From the NCBI RefSeq assembly GCF_009604405.1, contig NZ_WEGK01000001.1, forward strand, positions 847,850 to 911,849: 64,000 bases of DNA, read 5' to 3'. Origin of the DNA: Nocardia macrotermitis (GTDB taxonomy: Bacteria; Actinomycetota; Actinomycetes; Mycobacteriales; Mycobacteriaceae). The stretch's first letter is position 1. Each line of letters opens with the position of its first letter. The notes under the pieces were generated by a model, which saw only the letters and a list, made by a program, of their open reading frames with translations, was not told the origin of the DNA and made no database searches. This document shows, one piece after another, positions 17,809 through 26,138 of the stretch. The translations under genes were made by a program, and so were the position numbers.

Positions 17809-18109
17809 CGCATATACTAAATCTATTGTACCAAAACATAATTCGACCATGCGAACGCACACCGCACAGATTGATCTGCCCGATTCGAACCACCTACAAT
17901 CGCGCTGTCCAGCACATTCGCACCACCGGTACCGCATTTCTCCGCACTACTGGACGTACACACTCCACCAGCCAGCTCGACCGTGGTCGCGCCATCGGTG
18001 GGAAGATGCTGTGAATTCTCGGCAGATCCGCAGGTCGCGACTACTATTGAGGTGTCGGGGCACGCTGCTCGATTGGGCGCGCGAAGACGATTGGTCTGGA
18101 GTGATCGAC
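17809..18109. other. AT-rich divergent intergenic region
   Basis: About 300 bp between the minus-strand GNAT copy B and the plus-strand microprotein. The left part (17809-17850) is markedly AT-rich for this genome, and TACAAT on the minus strand could be the -10 element of the GNAT-channel operon. Open frames cross it on the plus strand, but none has a ribosome site or a recognisable product. Confidence 0.4.
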
Positions 18110-18220
18110 ATGTGGCCGGATATGTGGGGCCATGGCGGTTGGGGGCATGGTGGATGGGATCACGGGTGGCATCATCACTGGTGGTGGCCGGGGTGGTTTC
18201 CGTTCTTCGGAAGTAGCTGA
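18110..18220 (+). CDS. Trp/His/Gly-rich microprotein (36 residues)
   Basis: ATG 18110 is preceded by GGAGTG at about 6 nt (an in-frame GTG sits 9 bases earlier). The 36-residue product contains nine Trp, six His and seven Gly, with repeats of the form W-G-H-G-G, then H-H-H-W-W-W and a PGWFPFFG tail. Chance translation of such sequence is unlikely, since it needs 15 TGG and CAY codons. Aromatic and His density suggests metal or haem binding or membrane-interface insertion, but that is inference. I do not recognise a family. The next gene starts 145 bp downstream. Confidence 0.55.
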   Translation: MWPDMWGHGGWGHGGWDHGWHHHWWWPGWFPFFGSS

Positions 18221-18365
18221 TTCATAGCCGCTGTAGTGGCCGCGTGCCGGTAATCCGTTGGGGGATTCCGTAACAGCGGTGCGGGACCGGTCCCGGGGTG
18301 GTGCGGGAGCATCGCACGTGTTCTACCGAAACGTGTGGTTCGCCGCTTCACCGAGAGGACTTGTC

Positions 18366-18656
18366 ATGGGATACCGACGTTCGAAGTTGCCGGTCGCGGT
18401 CGGGGTGGTGCTGGCCGGGGTGGTGGTCTGGTCCGTTGCGGCAGAGGGGGTTTCGGGTGCGGAGGGGGTGGCCGGGGTTTCGCAGTTGGCGCCGATCGTG
18501 CCGGGGGTGGTCGGGGGGATCGCGGGGGCGATCGGGTCCGGATCCGCTTCGCCGAACCGGGATTTCGATCCGGGGCCGTATCCGGACCGGGATTCGTGTG
18601 AGCGGGCGCGGGCGCGGTATTACGACCCGGATCTGCTGGAGTGTGTGCCGGCGTAG
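18366..18656 (+). CDS. Small exported protein with a Pro/Asp-rich C-terminus
   Basis: 96 residues from ATG 18366 with GAGAGGA at about 6 nt. Residues 1-30 form a signal peptide or membrane anchor (SKLPVAVGVVLAGVVVWSVA). A Gly/Val-rich stretch follows, then a hydrophilic tail (PNRDFDPGPYPDRDSCERA) with two Cys that could form a disulfide. Short proteins of this design are common in Nocardia and Rhodococcus and have no assigned function. An inverted palindrome, CGGGACCGGTCCCG, lies at 18282-18295 upstream. Confidence 0.65.
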   Translation: MGYRRSKLPVAVGVVLAGVVVWSVAAEGVSGAEGVAGVSQLAPIVPGVVGGIAGAIGSGSASPNRDFDPGPYPDRDSCERARARYYDPDLLECVPA

Positions 18657-18780
18657 TGGATCGCCGGTTCGGGCGATGTCTTCGGGTTGCGGCATTACCT
18701 GCGGCGTAATCGCGCTGCCTCGTCTGCTCGGGCAGGGTTGTGTTCGTTCGGTTCACAGCCTCGCAGAAGGAGAATTCGAG

Positions 18781-19140
18781 ATGAGCAGCTACGACGATGC
18801 GGCCCAGCGTTATTTCGCGGCGTGGAACGCCACGGGGGCGGAACTGGCCGACGCGGTGGCGAAGGCGTGGATCGAGGACGGGGCCTACACCGATCCGTTG
18901 ACCGAGGTCCGCGGGCACGAGCAGTTGGTCGCGGCCATTGCCGGTGTGCACGAACAGTTTCCGGGGTTCGTGTTCCGGCCGCTCGGGGTCGTGGACGGGC
19001 ACCACGACGTCGCGCGATTCGGTTGGGAGCTGATCGCGCCCGACGGTAGCGCGCCGGTGGCGGGGTCGGATGTGGTCGTGCTGGACACCGACGGGCGGAT
19101 CAGCAGCGTGCTGGGCTTCCTCGATCGTGTCCCGGCCTGA
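18781..19140 (+). CDS. SnoaL/NTF2-like protein
   Basis: 119 residues with AAGGAG 8 nt before the ATG. The pattern YFAAWNATGAELADAVAKAWIEDGAYTD, then FPGFVFRPLGVVDGHHDVARFGWEL and DTDGRISSVLGFLD, is that of the SnoaL-like branch of the NTF2 cone fold. Members are polyketide cyclases, hydrolases or binding proteins; many in actinobacteria are uncharacterised. It ends 34 bp before the XRE regulator on the same strand and may be co-transcribed with it. Confidence 0.8.
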   Translation: MSSYDDAAQRYFAAWNATGAELADAVAKAWIEDGAYTDPLTEVRGHEQLVAAIAGVHEQFPGFVFRPLGVVDGHHDVARFGWELIAPDGSAPVAGSDVVVLDTDGRISSVLGFLDRVPA

Positions 19141-19174
19141 TCGGGTGAGCCCTGCCGCACGGTACGGTCACCTG

Positions 19175-19966
19175 ATGACCGCTGCCCCGCCGAGAGTCGG
19201 TCCGCTGTTGCGTGAGTGGCGCAATCGGAGACGGTTGAGCCAGTTGGAGCTCGCGCTCGCGGCCGACTCCTCGGCACGGCACATCAGTTTCATCGAGACC
19301 GGGCGGTCGCGGCCCAGCCGGGAGATGGTGCTGCGACTGGCCGATCAGCTGGATGTTCCGGTGCGCGAACGCAATACGCTGCTGATCGCCGCCGGATACG
19401 CGCCGGACTTCCCGGAGACCTCGCTGCAGGACCCGCGATTGCGTGAACTACGTACCGATCTGGAGCGTCTGGTCGGCGCGCACGAACCGTTTCCGGCGTT
19501 GATCCTGGACGGCGGATACGATGTCGTGGCGGCCAATCGCGGTGTGCGGCTGATGCTTTCGGGTGTCGACCCCGAACTCCTGGAGTCGCCCAACGCCATG
19601 CGCCTGACCCTGCATCCGCGCGGTATGGCGCCGCGTATCCGCAACTACTCCCAGTGGCGCGCGCATCTGCTGCACCAGATGCAACGTCAACTGGCACTGA
19701 CCCGTTCGACGCCGCTGCGCGCGCTCTACGACGAGGTCGAAGCCTATCCCCCACCACGGCACTGCGGTGCGGAGCTCGCCCCGATCACCGCCGCTCCCGC
19801 CCTACCGCTGCTGCTCGAAATCGACGGTCGCACACTGGCATTCATCTCCCTCATCGCCACCTTCAACACCCCCACCGATATCACCGTCTCCGAACTGGCC
19901 CTGGAAACCTTCCTGCCCGCCGACCCGGAGACCACCGCATTCCTGACCGCTCAGCAGCACAGCTGA
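19175..19966 (+). CDS. XRE-family regulator with MmyB-like ligand domain
   Basis: 263 residues. The helix-turn-helix is at about 10-65 (LLREWRNRRRLSQLELALAA, HISFIETGRSRPSREMVLRL). The rest is the MmyB-type ligand-binding domain, with AGYAPDFPETSL, FPALILDGGYDVVAANRG and NAMRLTLHPRGMAPRI. These regulators commonly control an adjacent oxidoreductase or SnoaL-like gene; here the SnoaL-like gene precedes it and a flavin monooxygenase converges from the right. Family is certain; the ligand is unknown. Confidence 0.88.
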   Translation: MTAAPPRVGPLLREWRNRRRLSQLELALAADSSARHISFIETGRSRPSREMVLRLADQLDVPVRERNTLLIAAGYAPDFPETSLQDPRLRELRTDLERLVGAHEPFPALILDGGYDVVAANRGVRLMLSGVDPELLESPNAMRLTLHPRGMAPRIRNYSQWRAHLLHQMQRQLALTRSTPLRALYDEVEAYPPPRHCGAELAPITAAPALPLLLEIDGRTLAFISLIATFNTPTDITVSELALETFLPADPETTAFLTAQQHS

Positions 19967-20047
19967 ATCGACGTGGACGTGCCCCTTCATCGGCGGACAA
20001 GATCCGGCTCGGCGACCGAGCCGGATGCACCGGGCTCGACCGACCCG

Positions 20048-21403
20048 TCAGGCGACAGTCGCCGTGCGAGGTGCCGGAGTCAGCGACGCCTCACCGAGAC
20101 CGAGGTGGTCACGCAGGGTATTCCCGGTGTACTCGGTCCGGAACAGGCCACGACGCTGGAGTTCGGGCACCACCTGATCCACGAACTCGTCGAAAGTTCC
20201 GGGAGCCTGCGCCGCGGAGACGATGAACCCGTCGGCCTCACCGCCGTGGAAACTCTCCTCGATCCGGTCGGCGATCTGCTCCGGAGTCCCCACGAACTGC
20301 GGCAGCAGCACCCCCTGGGCGTAGAGCTTCCCGACATCGCGCAGGGTCAGATCGTTCTTGACGCTCAACCGATGCGCCACCTCGAACAGCCCCTGCGTAC
20401 CCGGCACGGTGACCTCCTCGACGGGCGCGTCCAGGTCGTACTGCGAGAAATCGTGGTCGGTGTGCACCGACAACGTGATGAGTCCGGAGATCGGATCGGC
20501 CAACTCGTTGTGATACGCCTGTTTCTCCTTCGCGATCGCCTCGGTCTCCCCGATGAACGGCACGAACGCCGGGAAGATCTTGACGTCGTCGGGATTGCGA
20601 CCGGCGTTCGAGGCCCGGGACTTGATGTCGTCGTAATAGGCTCTGCGCCCTTCGGGAGTCGGGTCGATCTCGAAGATCGCCTCGGCCCAGCGGGCCGCGA
20701 AATCCCTTCCGGTGGGCGAGGATCCGGCCTGGATGACGACCGGCCGACGCTGCGGCGAATGCGGCACCGTCAGCGGGCCGCGCGTGGCGAACCATTCGCC
20801 CGCGTGGTCGACGGTGTGCACCTTGTCCGGGTCGGCGAATCGCCCGGATGCCTTGTCCTGCACCAGCGCATCGCGTTCCCAGCTGCCCCAGAGTTTGAAG
20901 GCGACCTCGAGGAATTCCTGCGCCCGCGCATACCGTTCGTCGTGTCCGAGATGTTCCTGGACGCCGAAGTTGTGTGCCTCGGCCTGATTCAGGGAGGTCA
21001 CCACGTTCCAGCCGATCCGGCCGCGGGTCAGATGATCCAGCGTCCCGAAGATCCGGGCGACCTCATAGGGGTGAAAGTAGGTGGTGGACTTGGTGATTGC
21101 CAGCCCGAGATTCTCGGTGACATTCGCCAGGCTCGCGGCCACCAGCGACGGATCGATGGTGGCGGCGGCCTGCGTGCCACGCTCGATCGGGACGCGGATG
21201 TCGTCGCCGAAACGCACCGGCGTGGCGAGCAGGTCCGCGAAGAACAGGAAGTCGAACTTCCCGCGCTCGAGCGTCTGCGCCACGCGACGGTAGTAGTCCG
21301 GTCCGAAATAGTCTGTCGTGGAACCGGGATGCCGCCACGCCGCGTGCGAATGGGTCACATTCGACGCGATCAGAAAGCCCGCCAGATGCAGTTCACGTGT
21401 CAC
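20048..21403 (-). CDS. LLM-class flavin-dependent monooxygenase (DmoA/NtaA type)
   Basis: 451 residues from GTG 21403. Signature segments: FLIASNVTHSHAAWRHP, FFADLLATPVRF, DHLTRGRIGWNVVTSLN near residue 145, QAGSSPTGRDFAA and the terminal FRTEYTGNTLRDHLGL. It resembles the 6841-8205 enzyme in layout but comes from a different subgroup. Likely chemistry is FMNH2-dependent oxygenation of a sulfur or amine compound. The start has only a weak upstream GGG. The protein is on its own, with 176 bp of non-coding DNA upstream. Confidence 0.88.
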   Translation of the reverse strand: MTRELHLAGFLIASNVTHSHAAWRHPGSTTDYFGPDYYRRVAQTLERGKFDFLFFADLLATPVRFGDDIRVPIERGTQAAATIDPSLVAASLANVTENLGLAITKSTTYFHPYEVARIFGTLDHLTRGRIGWNVVTSLNQAEAHNFGVQEHLGHDERYARAQEFLEVAFKLWGSWERDALVQDKASGRFADPDKVHTVDHAGEWFATRGPLTVPHSPQRRPVVIQAGSSPTGRDFAARWAEAIFEIDPTPEGRRAYYDDIKSRASNAGRNPDDVKIFPAFVPFIGETEAIAKEKQAYHNELADPISGLITLSVHTDHDFSQYDLDAPVEEVTVPGTQGLFEVAHRLSVKNDLTLRDVGKLYAQGVLLPQFVGTPEQIADRIEESFHGGEADGFIVSAAQAPGTFDEFVDQVVPELQRRGLFRTEYTGNTLRDHLGLGEASLTPAPRTATVA

Positions 21404-21579
21404 TTGCCCATATCCCAACCGTCGAATCCGCGCCCGCCCGCATCGCGTCCCGATCGACGCGATGCCCGCACGCGGCGTCGGCCACCGGTGCGCTCGGCCT
21501 CCATGATCGAAGCCGAGCAACCGGCAGGCAACGGTTGTGATCGAGCCGATCCGAACCCGATGGAGTCACCGGGTCCGGG

Positions 21580-22092
21580 TCACAGCGGGAACAGCGGTCC
21601 GATGTAGGTGCCGGGGTGGGTCGCGCCGTCCTGCCGGGTGACGCCGACGCCCGCGGGCCACGGCACGCGCAACTGGGTGGTGGTGTCCGGGGGTGTGACC
21701 ACGAGAGTGGTGGGGACCCAGTTACCGGGCTGGTAGGTGAGGATGGCGGTGACCGCATGCTTGGGCTGGATGGTCAGCGGCTGCGCGGAAACCGATTGCC
21801 GGGGAAGGGAATACGTCGCACCGTGGGTCGGGTCGTTGGGGCCGGTCAGATCCACGCCCGGGAAACCCTTGGTGGTGCACGCGCCGCCCCTGTTGGACAG
21901 CACCACGTCGAATTGGTGCGGACGCTGCGGATCGTCCACCTTCGGCTTCTGGATGCGCAGATCGAATTGGCTTGCGGCACACGCCGGTAGCCCGGCCGAG
22001 CTGATCGCCGCCGGGACGATCCCGGTCGAGACGGCCGCCACCAGGGCACCCGCCGCAACCATCGTCCGACCGACCGCGTTACCCGTCCTCAT
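21580..22092 (-). CDS. Secreted DUF4232 protein
   Basis: 170 residues from ATG 22092 with GAGAGGAG at 7 nt. Residues 1-35 are a signal peptide (RTMVAAGALVAAVSTGIVPA). The mature part has the DUF4232 pattern: CAASQFDLRIQ, FDVVLSNRGGACTTKGFPGV, and a late strand TTLVVTPPDTTTQLRVPW. The two Cys probably pair. DUF4232 proteins are exported, often lipid-linked, beta-sandwich proteins of unknown role in actinobacteria. There is no lipobox here, so it is likely released or wall-associated. Confidence 0.8.
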   Translation of the reverse strand: MRTGNAVGRTMVAAGALVAAVSTGIVPAAISSAGLPACAASQFDLRIQKPKVDDPQRPHQFDVVLSNRGGACTTKGFPGVDLTGPNDPTHGATYSLPRQSVSAQPLTIQPKHAVTAILTYQPGNWVPTTLVVTPPDTTTQLRVPWPAGVGVTRQDGATHPGTYIGPLFPL

Positions 22093-22283
22093 CCTGCGCT
22101 CCTCTCGAATGACGTTCCACCCCAAGAGCTTCCGAGTCCCGGGGAGGTGGCAGCACCCACCGGCCAGCACTGCGCCGGGACGTGCGTGCCGCATCCTGTC
22201 TATCACGATCCGCCATACCGGGCGATCCGCTCCGGCGAGTCGAGCCCATCGCGCGTCGCCCGCACCCGACGAGTAGTTCCTTG

Positions 22284-22772
22284 TCACTCCCGGCCCGTCG
22301 CAGCGCTGTGGTCACGCAGCGCACCGACGACCGCGGCCAGCACTCGGCGGGTGGTTCGCAGATCCGCATCGGGCACGTCGGCCAGGGCGATTCGGGTGCG
22401 GTGGCTGATGGGGGTGAAGAATCCGGCGGCTACCGTCATGCCGTGGGCGCTGTAGCGCAGCAGGACGCGACGTTTGTCGAGGTGGTCGGGTTCGCGTTCG
22501 ATATTGCCGGATTCGATCAGCCGCTCGATGAGGTAGGTGATCGCGGCCGGTGAGAGGCCCAGTAGTGCGCCGAGTCCGCCCGCAGTGAGCGGCGTGCCCT
22601 CCGCGTCGGCGGTGGCGATGTGCATGAGTGCTCGGAAGTCGTTGGGGCGCAGATTGTTCGAGTGGGCGAACAGGTGGGAGATCTGGTCCGACACCGCGGT
22701 GAGCGCCCGGATGTCCCGCGCGATGCCCGCCTCGAGCTCCGCGCGTGTCGCATCGGTCGCGTCCTCGGCCAC
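22284..22772 (-). CDS. MarR-family transcriptional regulator
   Basis: 162 residues from GTG 22772 with GGGAG at about 7 nt. The winged helix is at about 40-110: FRALMHIATADAEGTPLTAG, LGLSPAAITYLIERLIESG, then the wing REPDHLDKRRVLLR with the typical D-x-R-x-R-x-V. It is divergent from an MMPL exporter, and the 95-bp intergenic region carries a perfect inverted repeat (22843-22857). This is the usual design of a repressor controlling an efflux gene and itself. Confidence 0.88.
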   Translation of the reverse strand: MAEDATDATRAELEAGIARDIRALTAVSDQISHLFAHSNNLRPNDFRALMHIATADAEGTPLTAGGLGALLGLSPAAITYLIERLIESGNIEREPDHLDKRRVLLRYSAHGMTVAAGFFTPISHRTRIALADVPDADLRTTRRVLAAVVGALRDHSAATGRE

Positions 22773-22842
22773 CTCGGTCTCCCATCTCTCGTCGGCGTGC
22801 GCAACCAGCGTAATGGGCCGCGGGGGCCGACTTTGCGTGTTG

Positions 22843-22857
22843 TTTCAGTTTCTGAAA
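22843..22857. promoter_or_regulatory. Probable MarR operator
   Basis: TTTCAG-TTT-CTGAAA is a perfect 6+6 bp inverted repeat between the divergent MarR and MMPL genes, ending 10 bp before the MMPL GTG. Its position would block MMPL transcription. Binding by this MarR protein is inferred from position and symmetry. Confidence 0.55.
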
Positions 22858-22867
22858 TAGTTTCGGC

Positions 22868-24957
22868 GTGACAGTATGGGATCGGTACGCGCAGCTCGTC
22901 TCCGGCCGTCGCGGCTGGCTCGCCCTACTGGGCGCGGTACTCGTCGCGGGTGTGGCGCTCGGGCCGGCGGGCGGCGGTTCGAGCAGTTCGGCGCCGAACT
23001 CGTTGCCGGACAACGCCGAATCCGCACAGGTGCGGCGGTTGCTGCGGGAATTCCCGGGCGGCGACTCCACCGCGGCGGTGCTGATCGTCACCCGCGCCGA
23101 CGACGCCGCACTGACCGCCGACGACCGAGCACACGCCGATGCGGCCCTGTCCCGCATGCACGCGGGCACCGCCGGACCGGGCCTGACGGTGTCACCGGAT
23201 CAGCGGGCCGCAGTCGGTCAGGTATCGATTCCGGCGAGCCTGAACGGATTCGCGCTGACCGACCGGATCGGCCAGTTGCGCACGGCGGTACGCGAGGGCG
23301 CACCGGCCGATCTACGCCTGTGGATCACCGGCGGCCCGGCGTTCGGCGCGGATATCGCCGATTCCTTCTCCGGCGCGAACGCACTGCTGCTCGCGGTCAC
23401 CGCCCTGGTGGTGATGGTGCTGCTGATCGGCACCTACCGCTCGCCGGTGCTGTGGCTGATCCCGCTGGCGGTCGTCGCGGTCGCCGATCGGGTCGCGGCC
23501 GCGGCCGGAAACGCCCTGGCCCAGCTGACCGGCCTGACGTTCGACGGCTCGACCTCGGGCATCACCAGCGTGCTGGTCTTCGGCGCGGGCACGAACTACG
23601 CGCTGCTGCTGGTGTCCCGCTACCGCGACGAGCTGTATCGCACCGCGGATCACCGTGCGGCACTGCGGATCGCGGTGCGCCGGGCCGGGCCCGCGGTACT
23701 GGCCAGCAATGTGACCGTCGTACTGGCCCTGCTGACGCTGCTGCTGGGCCTGCTGCCCAACACTCGCGGCCTGGGCGCGTTCGGGGCGCTGGGGCTGCTG
23801 ATCGCCATGCTGTTCGTCCTGATCGCACTACCCCCGGCATTGGCGCTGTGTGGTCGAAAGGTGTTCTGGCCCTTCACCCCTCGCGTCGACGGCCACGACA
23901 CCGCGACCTCCGGCGCCTGGCACACCGTGGCCGACACGGTGGTGCGACGGCCCCGAATCGTGGTGTGCGGCTTCCTGATCGTCGCGGCCGCCTGCGCCGC
24001 CGCGCTGCCGTTCACCCATGTCGGCCTCGCGCAGTCCGAGCAGTTCCGCGTGCACGCCGAATCGGTCGACGGCCTGCACGCAGTGAGCGAGCACTTCTCC
24101 TCCGGCGCAAGCGATCCCACGATCGTGCTGGCCGCCACCGGATCCGCGGCGCGAGTGCGGCAAGTGCTGAATTCCACGGCAGGTGTGGTGCGTGCGACAC
24201 CGGCCGGAGTCTCGGCGAACGGCCTGACCCGCTGGTCGGTGGTGCTGGACGCGGCCCCCTCCTCGGATCCGGCCTTCGCCACCGTGACCCGGCTGCGCAC
24301 CGAACTCGCCGCGATCCCGGATGCTCGGGCGCTGGTCGGCGGCTCGGACGCGGTCGCCCTGGACACCCGCGACGCCGCCCACCGCGATCAGTATCTGATC
24401 ATGCCGCTCATCCTCGCGGTCGTGCTGCTGGTCCTGCTGGTGCTGCTGCGCGCGATCCCGGCCGCACTGCTGCTCGTGGCGGTCACCGTGATCAGCGCCC
24501 TGGCCGCGCTCGGTATCGGAAGTCTGCTCAGCACATACGTTTTCGGCTTCCCGGCACTGGACACCAATGTGCCGCTGTTCGCGTTCCTGTTCCTGTTCCT
24601 GGTGGCGCTGGGCGTGGACTACAGATCTTCCTGGTCACCCGCGCCCGCGAGGAGACCCCGGGGCACGGGGTGACCGACGGAATCGTGCGCGCGGTCGCCG
24701 CCACCGGCGGTGTGATCACCAGCGCCGGAATCGTGCTGGCGGCGGTCTTCGCGGTGCTGGGCATCCTCCCGCTGATCACCCTGACCCAACTGGGCATCGT
24801 GGTCGGCGTCGGCATCCTGCTCGACACGTTCATCGTGCGCACCGTCGCCATCCCCGCACTGTTCGCCCTGATCGGCAGGCGAATCTGGTGGCCGGGAGCA
24901 CTGTGGGCCCCGGCGGACGACACCGCCGACCGCGAACTCACCGGGACATCCGCCTGA
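22868..24957 (+). pseudogene. MMPL/RND-type exporter with a frameshift
   Basis: The first frame runs from GTG 22868 to a stop at 24673 and encodes an MMPL protein: helix 1 (GWLALLGAVLVAGVAL), an extracytoplasmic loop, a helix bundle at 170-330, a second loop and helices beginning LIMPLILAVVLLVLLVLL. After GVDY (24611-24622) the frame fails, and the expected IFLVTRAREE plus the last two helices continue in the next frame to 24957. Adding one base after TAC (giving DYQIFLVTR) restores a protein of about 696 residues. Either the exporter is inactive or one base is missing from the assembly. The divergent MarR regulator suggests inducible efflux. Confidence 0.8.
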
Positions 24958-24969
24958 GCCCGGCGCAGG

Positions 24970-25797
24970 TCACAGCGCACCACCGGCATCGATCAATTGT
25001 GCTGTGCCGGTGACGAATTTCGCGTCGTCCGAGACCAGGTGCAGCACGGTGTCGGTGATGTCCTCGGGTTCCAGCGCCGCGACCGGCAGCCGGTTCAGGG
25101 TGCGCGCGGCCTCCTCGAAATCGGCGCGGTCGGGATGTTCCAGGTCCGGCCGGAACAGGTGGTAGGTGGCGTCGTTGAGGATCATCTCGGTGGCCACGGT
25201 GGTCGGATGTACGGTGTTGACCCGGATGTCTTGTGGCGCAAGCTCTTTGGCCATCACCTTCATCAGCATGACCAGACCGGCCTTGGATGCCGAATAGTGC
25301 GCGGTGTTCTCGTTCGCGTGCATCGCCGCCAACGAACTGGTGATCACCACCGCACCGCCGCGTCCACTGCTGATGACGTGCGGGACAGCGGCTTTCAACG
25401 ATTTCCAGACGCCGGTCAGGTTGATGTCGATCATGTCCTGCCAGGTCTGCTCGCTCATCTCCAATGTCGGTGCGGGACTGGAGATACCCGCGTTGGCCAC
25501 GACAATGTCCAAGCGGCCGAACGCATCCACCCCCTCGCGCACCGCCGCGTCCAGCGCCGGGAAATCGCGGACGTCCGCGTCCCGGGCGACGATCCGACGT
25601 CCGGTGGCCTCGACCGCGCGCACCGTCTCGGCCAGATCGTCGGCATCGGAGAGCCGATACGGGACGCTGTCCACCTTCCTGGTCGTATCGATCGCGATGA
25701 TGTCCGCGCCCTCGCGGGCGAAACGTATTGCGTGACTGCGTCCTTGACCCCGCCCCGCACCCGTGATGAACGCTACTCTGCCGTCAAGCTTGCCCAT
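24970..25797 (-). CDS. SDR oxidoreductase, mycofactocin-coupled type
   Basis: 275 residues from ATG 25797 (GGAGGTGG at 8 nt). The Rossmann motif is FITGAGRGQGRSHAIRFARE, the N-A-G is at VVANAGIS, the catalytic Ser in VITSSLAAMH, and Tyr/Lys in HYSASKAG. The GQGRSHA variant with an insertion after the second strand (TTRKVDSVPYRL) is typical of the SDR subfamily that uses bound, non-exchanging NAD together with mycofactocin. Likely reaction is oxidation of an alcohol or terpenoid. No mycofactocin biosynthesis gene is in the window. Confidence 0.85.
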   Translation of the reverse strand: MGKLDGRVAFITGAGRGQGRSHAIRFAREGADIIAIDTTRKVDSVPYRLSDADDLAETVRAVEATGRRIVARDADVRDFPALDAAVREGVDAFGRLDIVVANAGISSPAPTLEMSEQTWQDMIDINLTGVWKSLKAAVPHVISSGRGGAVVITSSLAAMHANENTAHYSASKAGLVMLMKVMAKELAPQDIRVNTVHPTTVATEMILNDATYHLFRPDLEHPDRADFEEAARTLNRLPVAALEPEDITDTVLHLVSDDAKFVTGTAQLIDAGGAL

Positions 25798-26138
25798 GAC
25801 TATCCACCTCCGCACGACATGTTCATGGTTGCCGACAGACTCCACGGTATGACATGTCCGGATTCGACGTCGAGACTTCCGCCGACAGGGCGGGGGCGGC
25901 CGGGCGGTGATCGGCGTTGTCCGCGCGGCCGCCGCGCATTCCGGTCCCGACGTCACCGGTTTCGCACGGCCCCAAGATAATCGATTGCCAACCTGCGCAA
26001 ACACGTTCGGCCCGATGATCTTCCGGATGCTCGAGATCGGACATGGAGCTATGTTGGGGCTACTATCCGCCGGGGGCACCGGGCCCGCCGGACAGCCTGC
26101 GCTGTGAGATTGCCGACCGATTCCTGGAGTTACGTCTC
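25798..26138. other. Divergent promoter region between SDR and P450 genes
   Basis: 340 bp with no convincing gene; an open frame continues from the P450 back to 26043, but its codons give an unlikely N-terminus. Two copies of GACATGTYC (25816 and 25851) lie close to the SDR start, 35 bp apart. I do not identify promoter boxes with confidence. Confidence 0.35.

Noticed and set aside
18282..18295. Perfect palindrome CGGGACCGGTCCCG upstream of the small exported protein
   Set aside because: It has no loop and is made of G and C only; such palindromes are frequent in this base composition. It could be an operator but nothing supports that.
22876..24610. Long Arg-rich frame alongside the MMPL gene
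   Set aside because: Only its last part (after 24622) is MMPL sequence; the first 580 codons are a shadow frame.
26043..26138. P450 N-terminal extension starting at ATG 26043
   Set aside because: No ribosome site and a composition unlike P450 N-termini; the TTG at 26139 has GGAG at the right distance.
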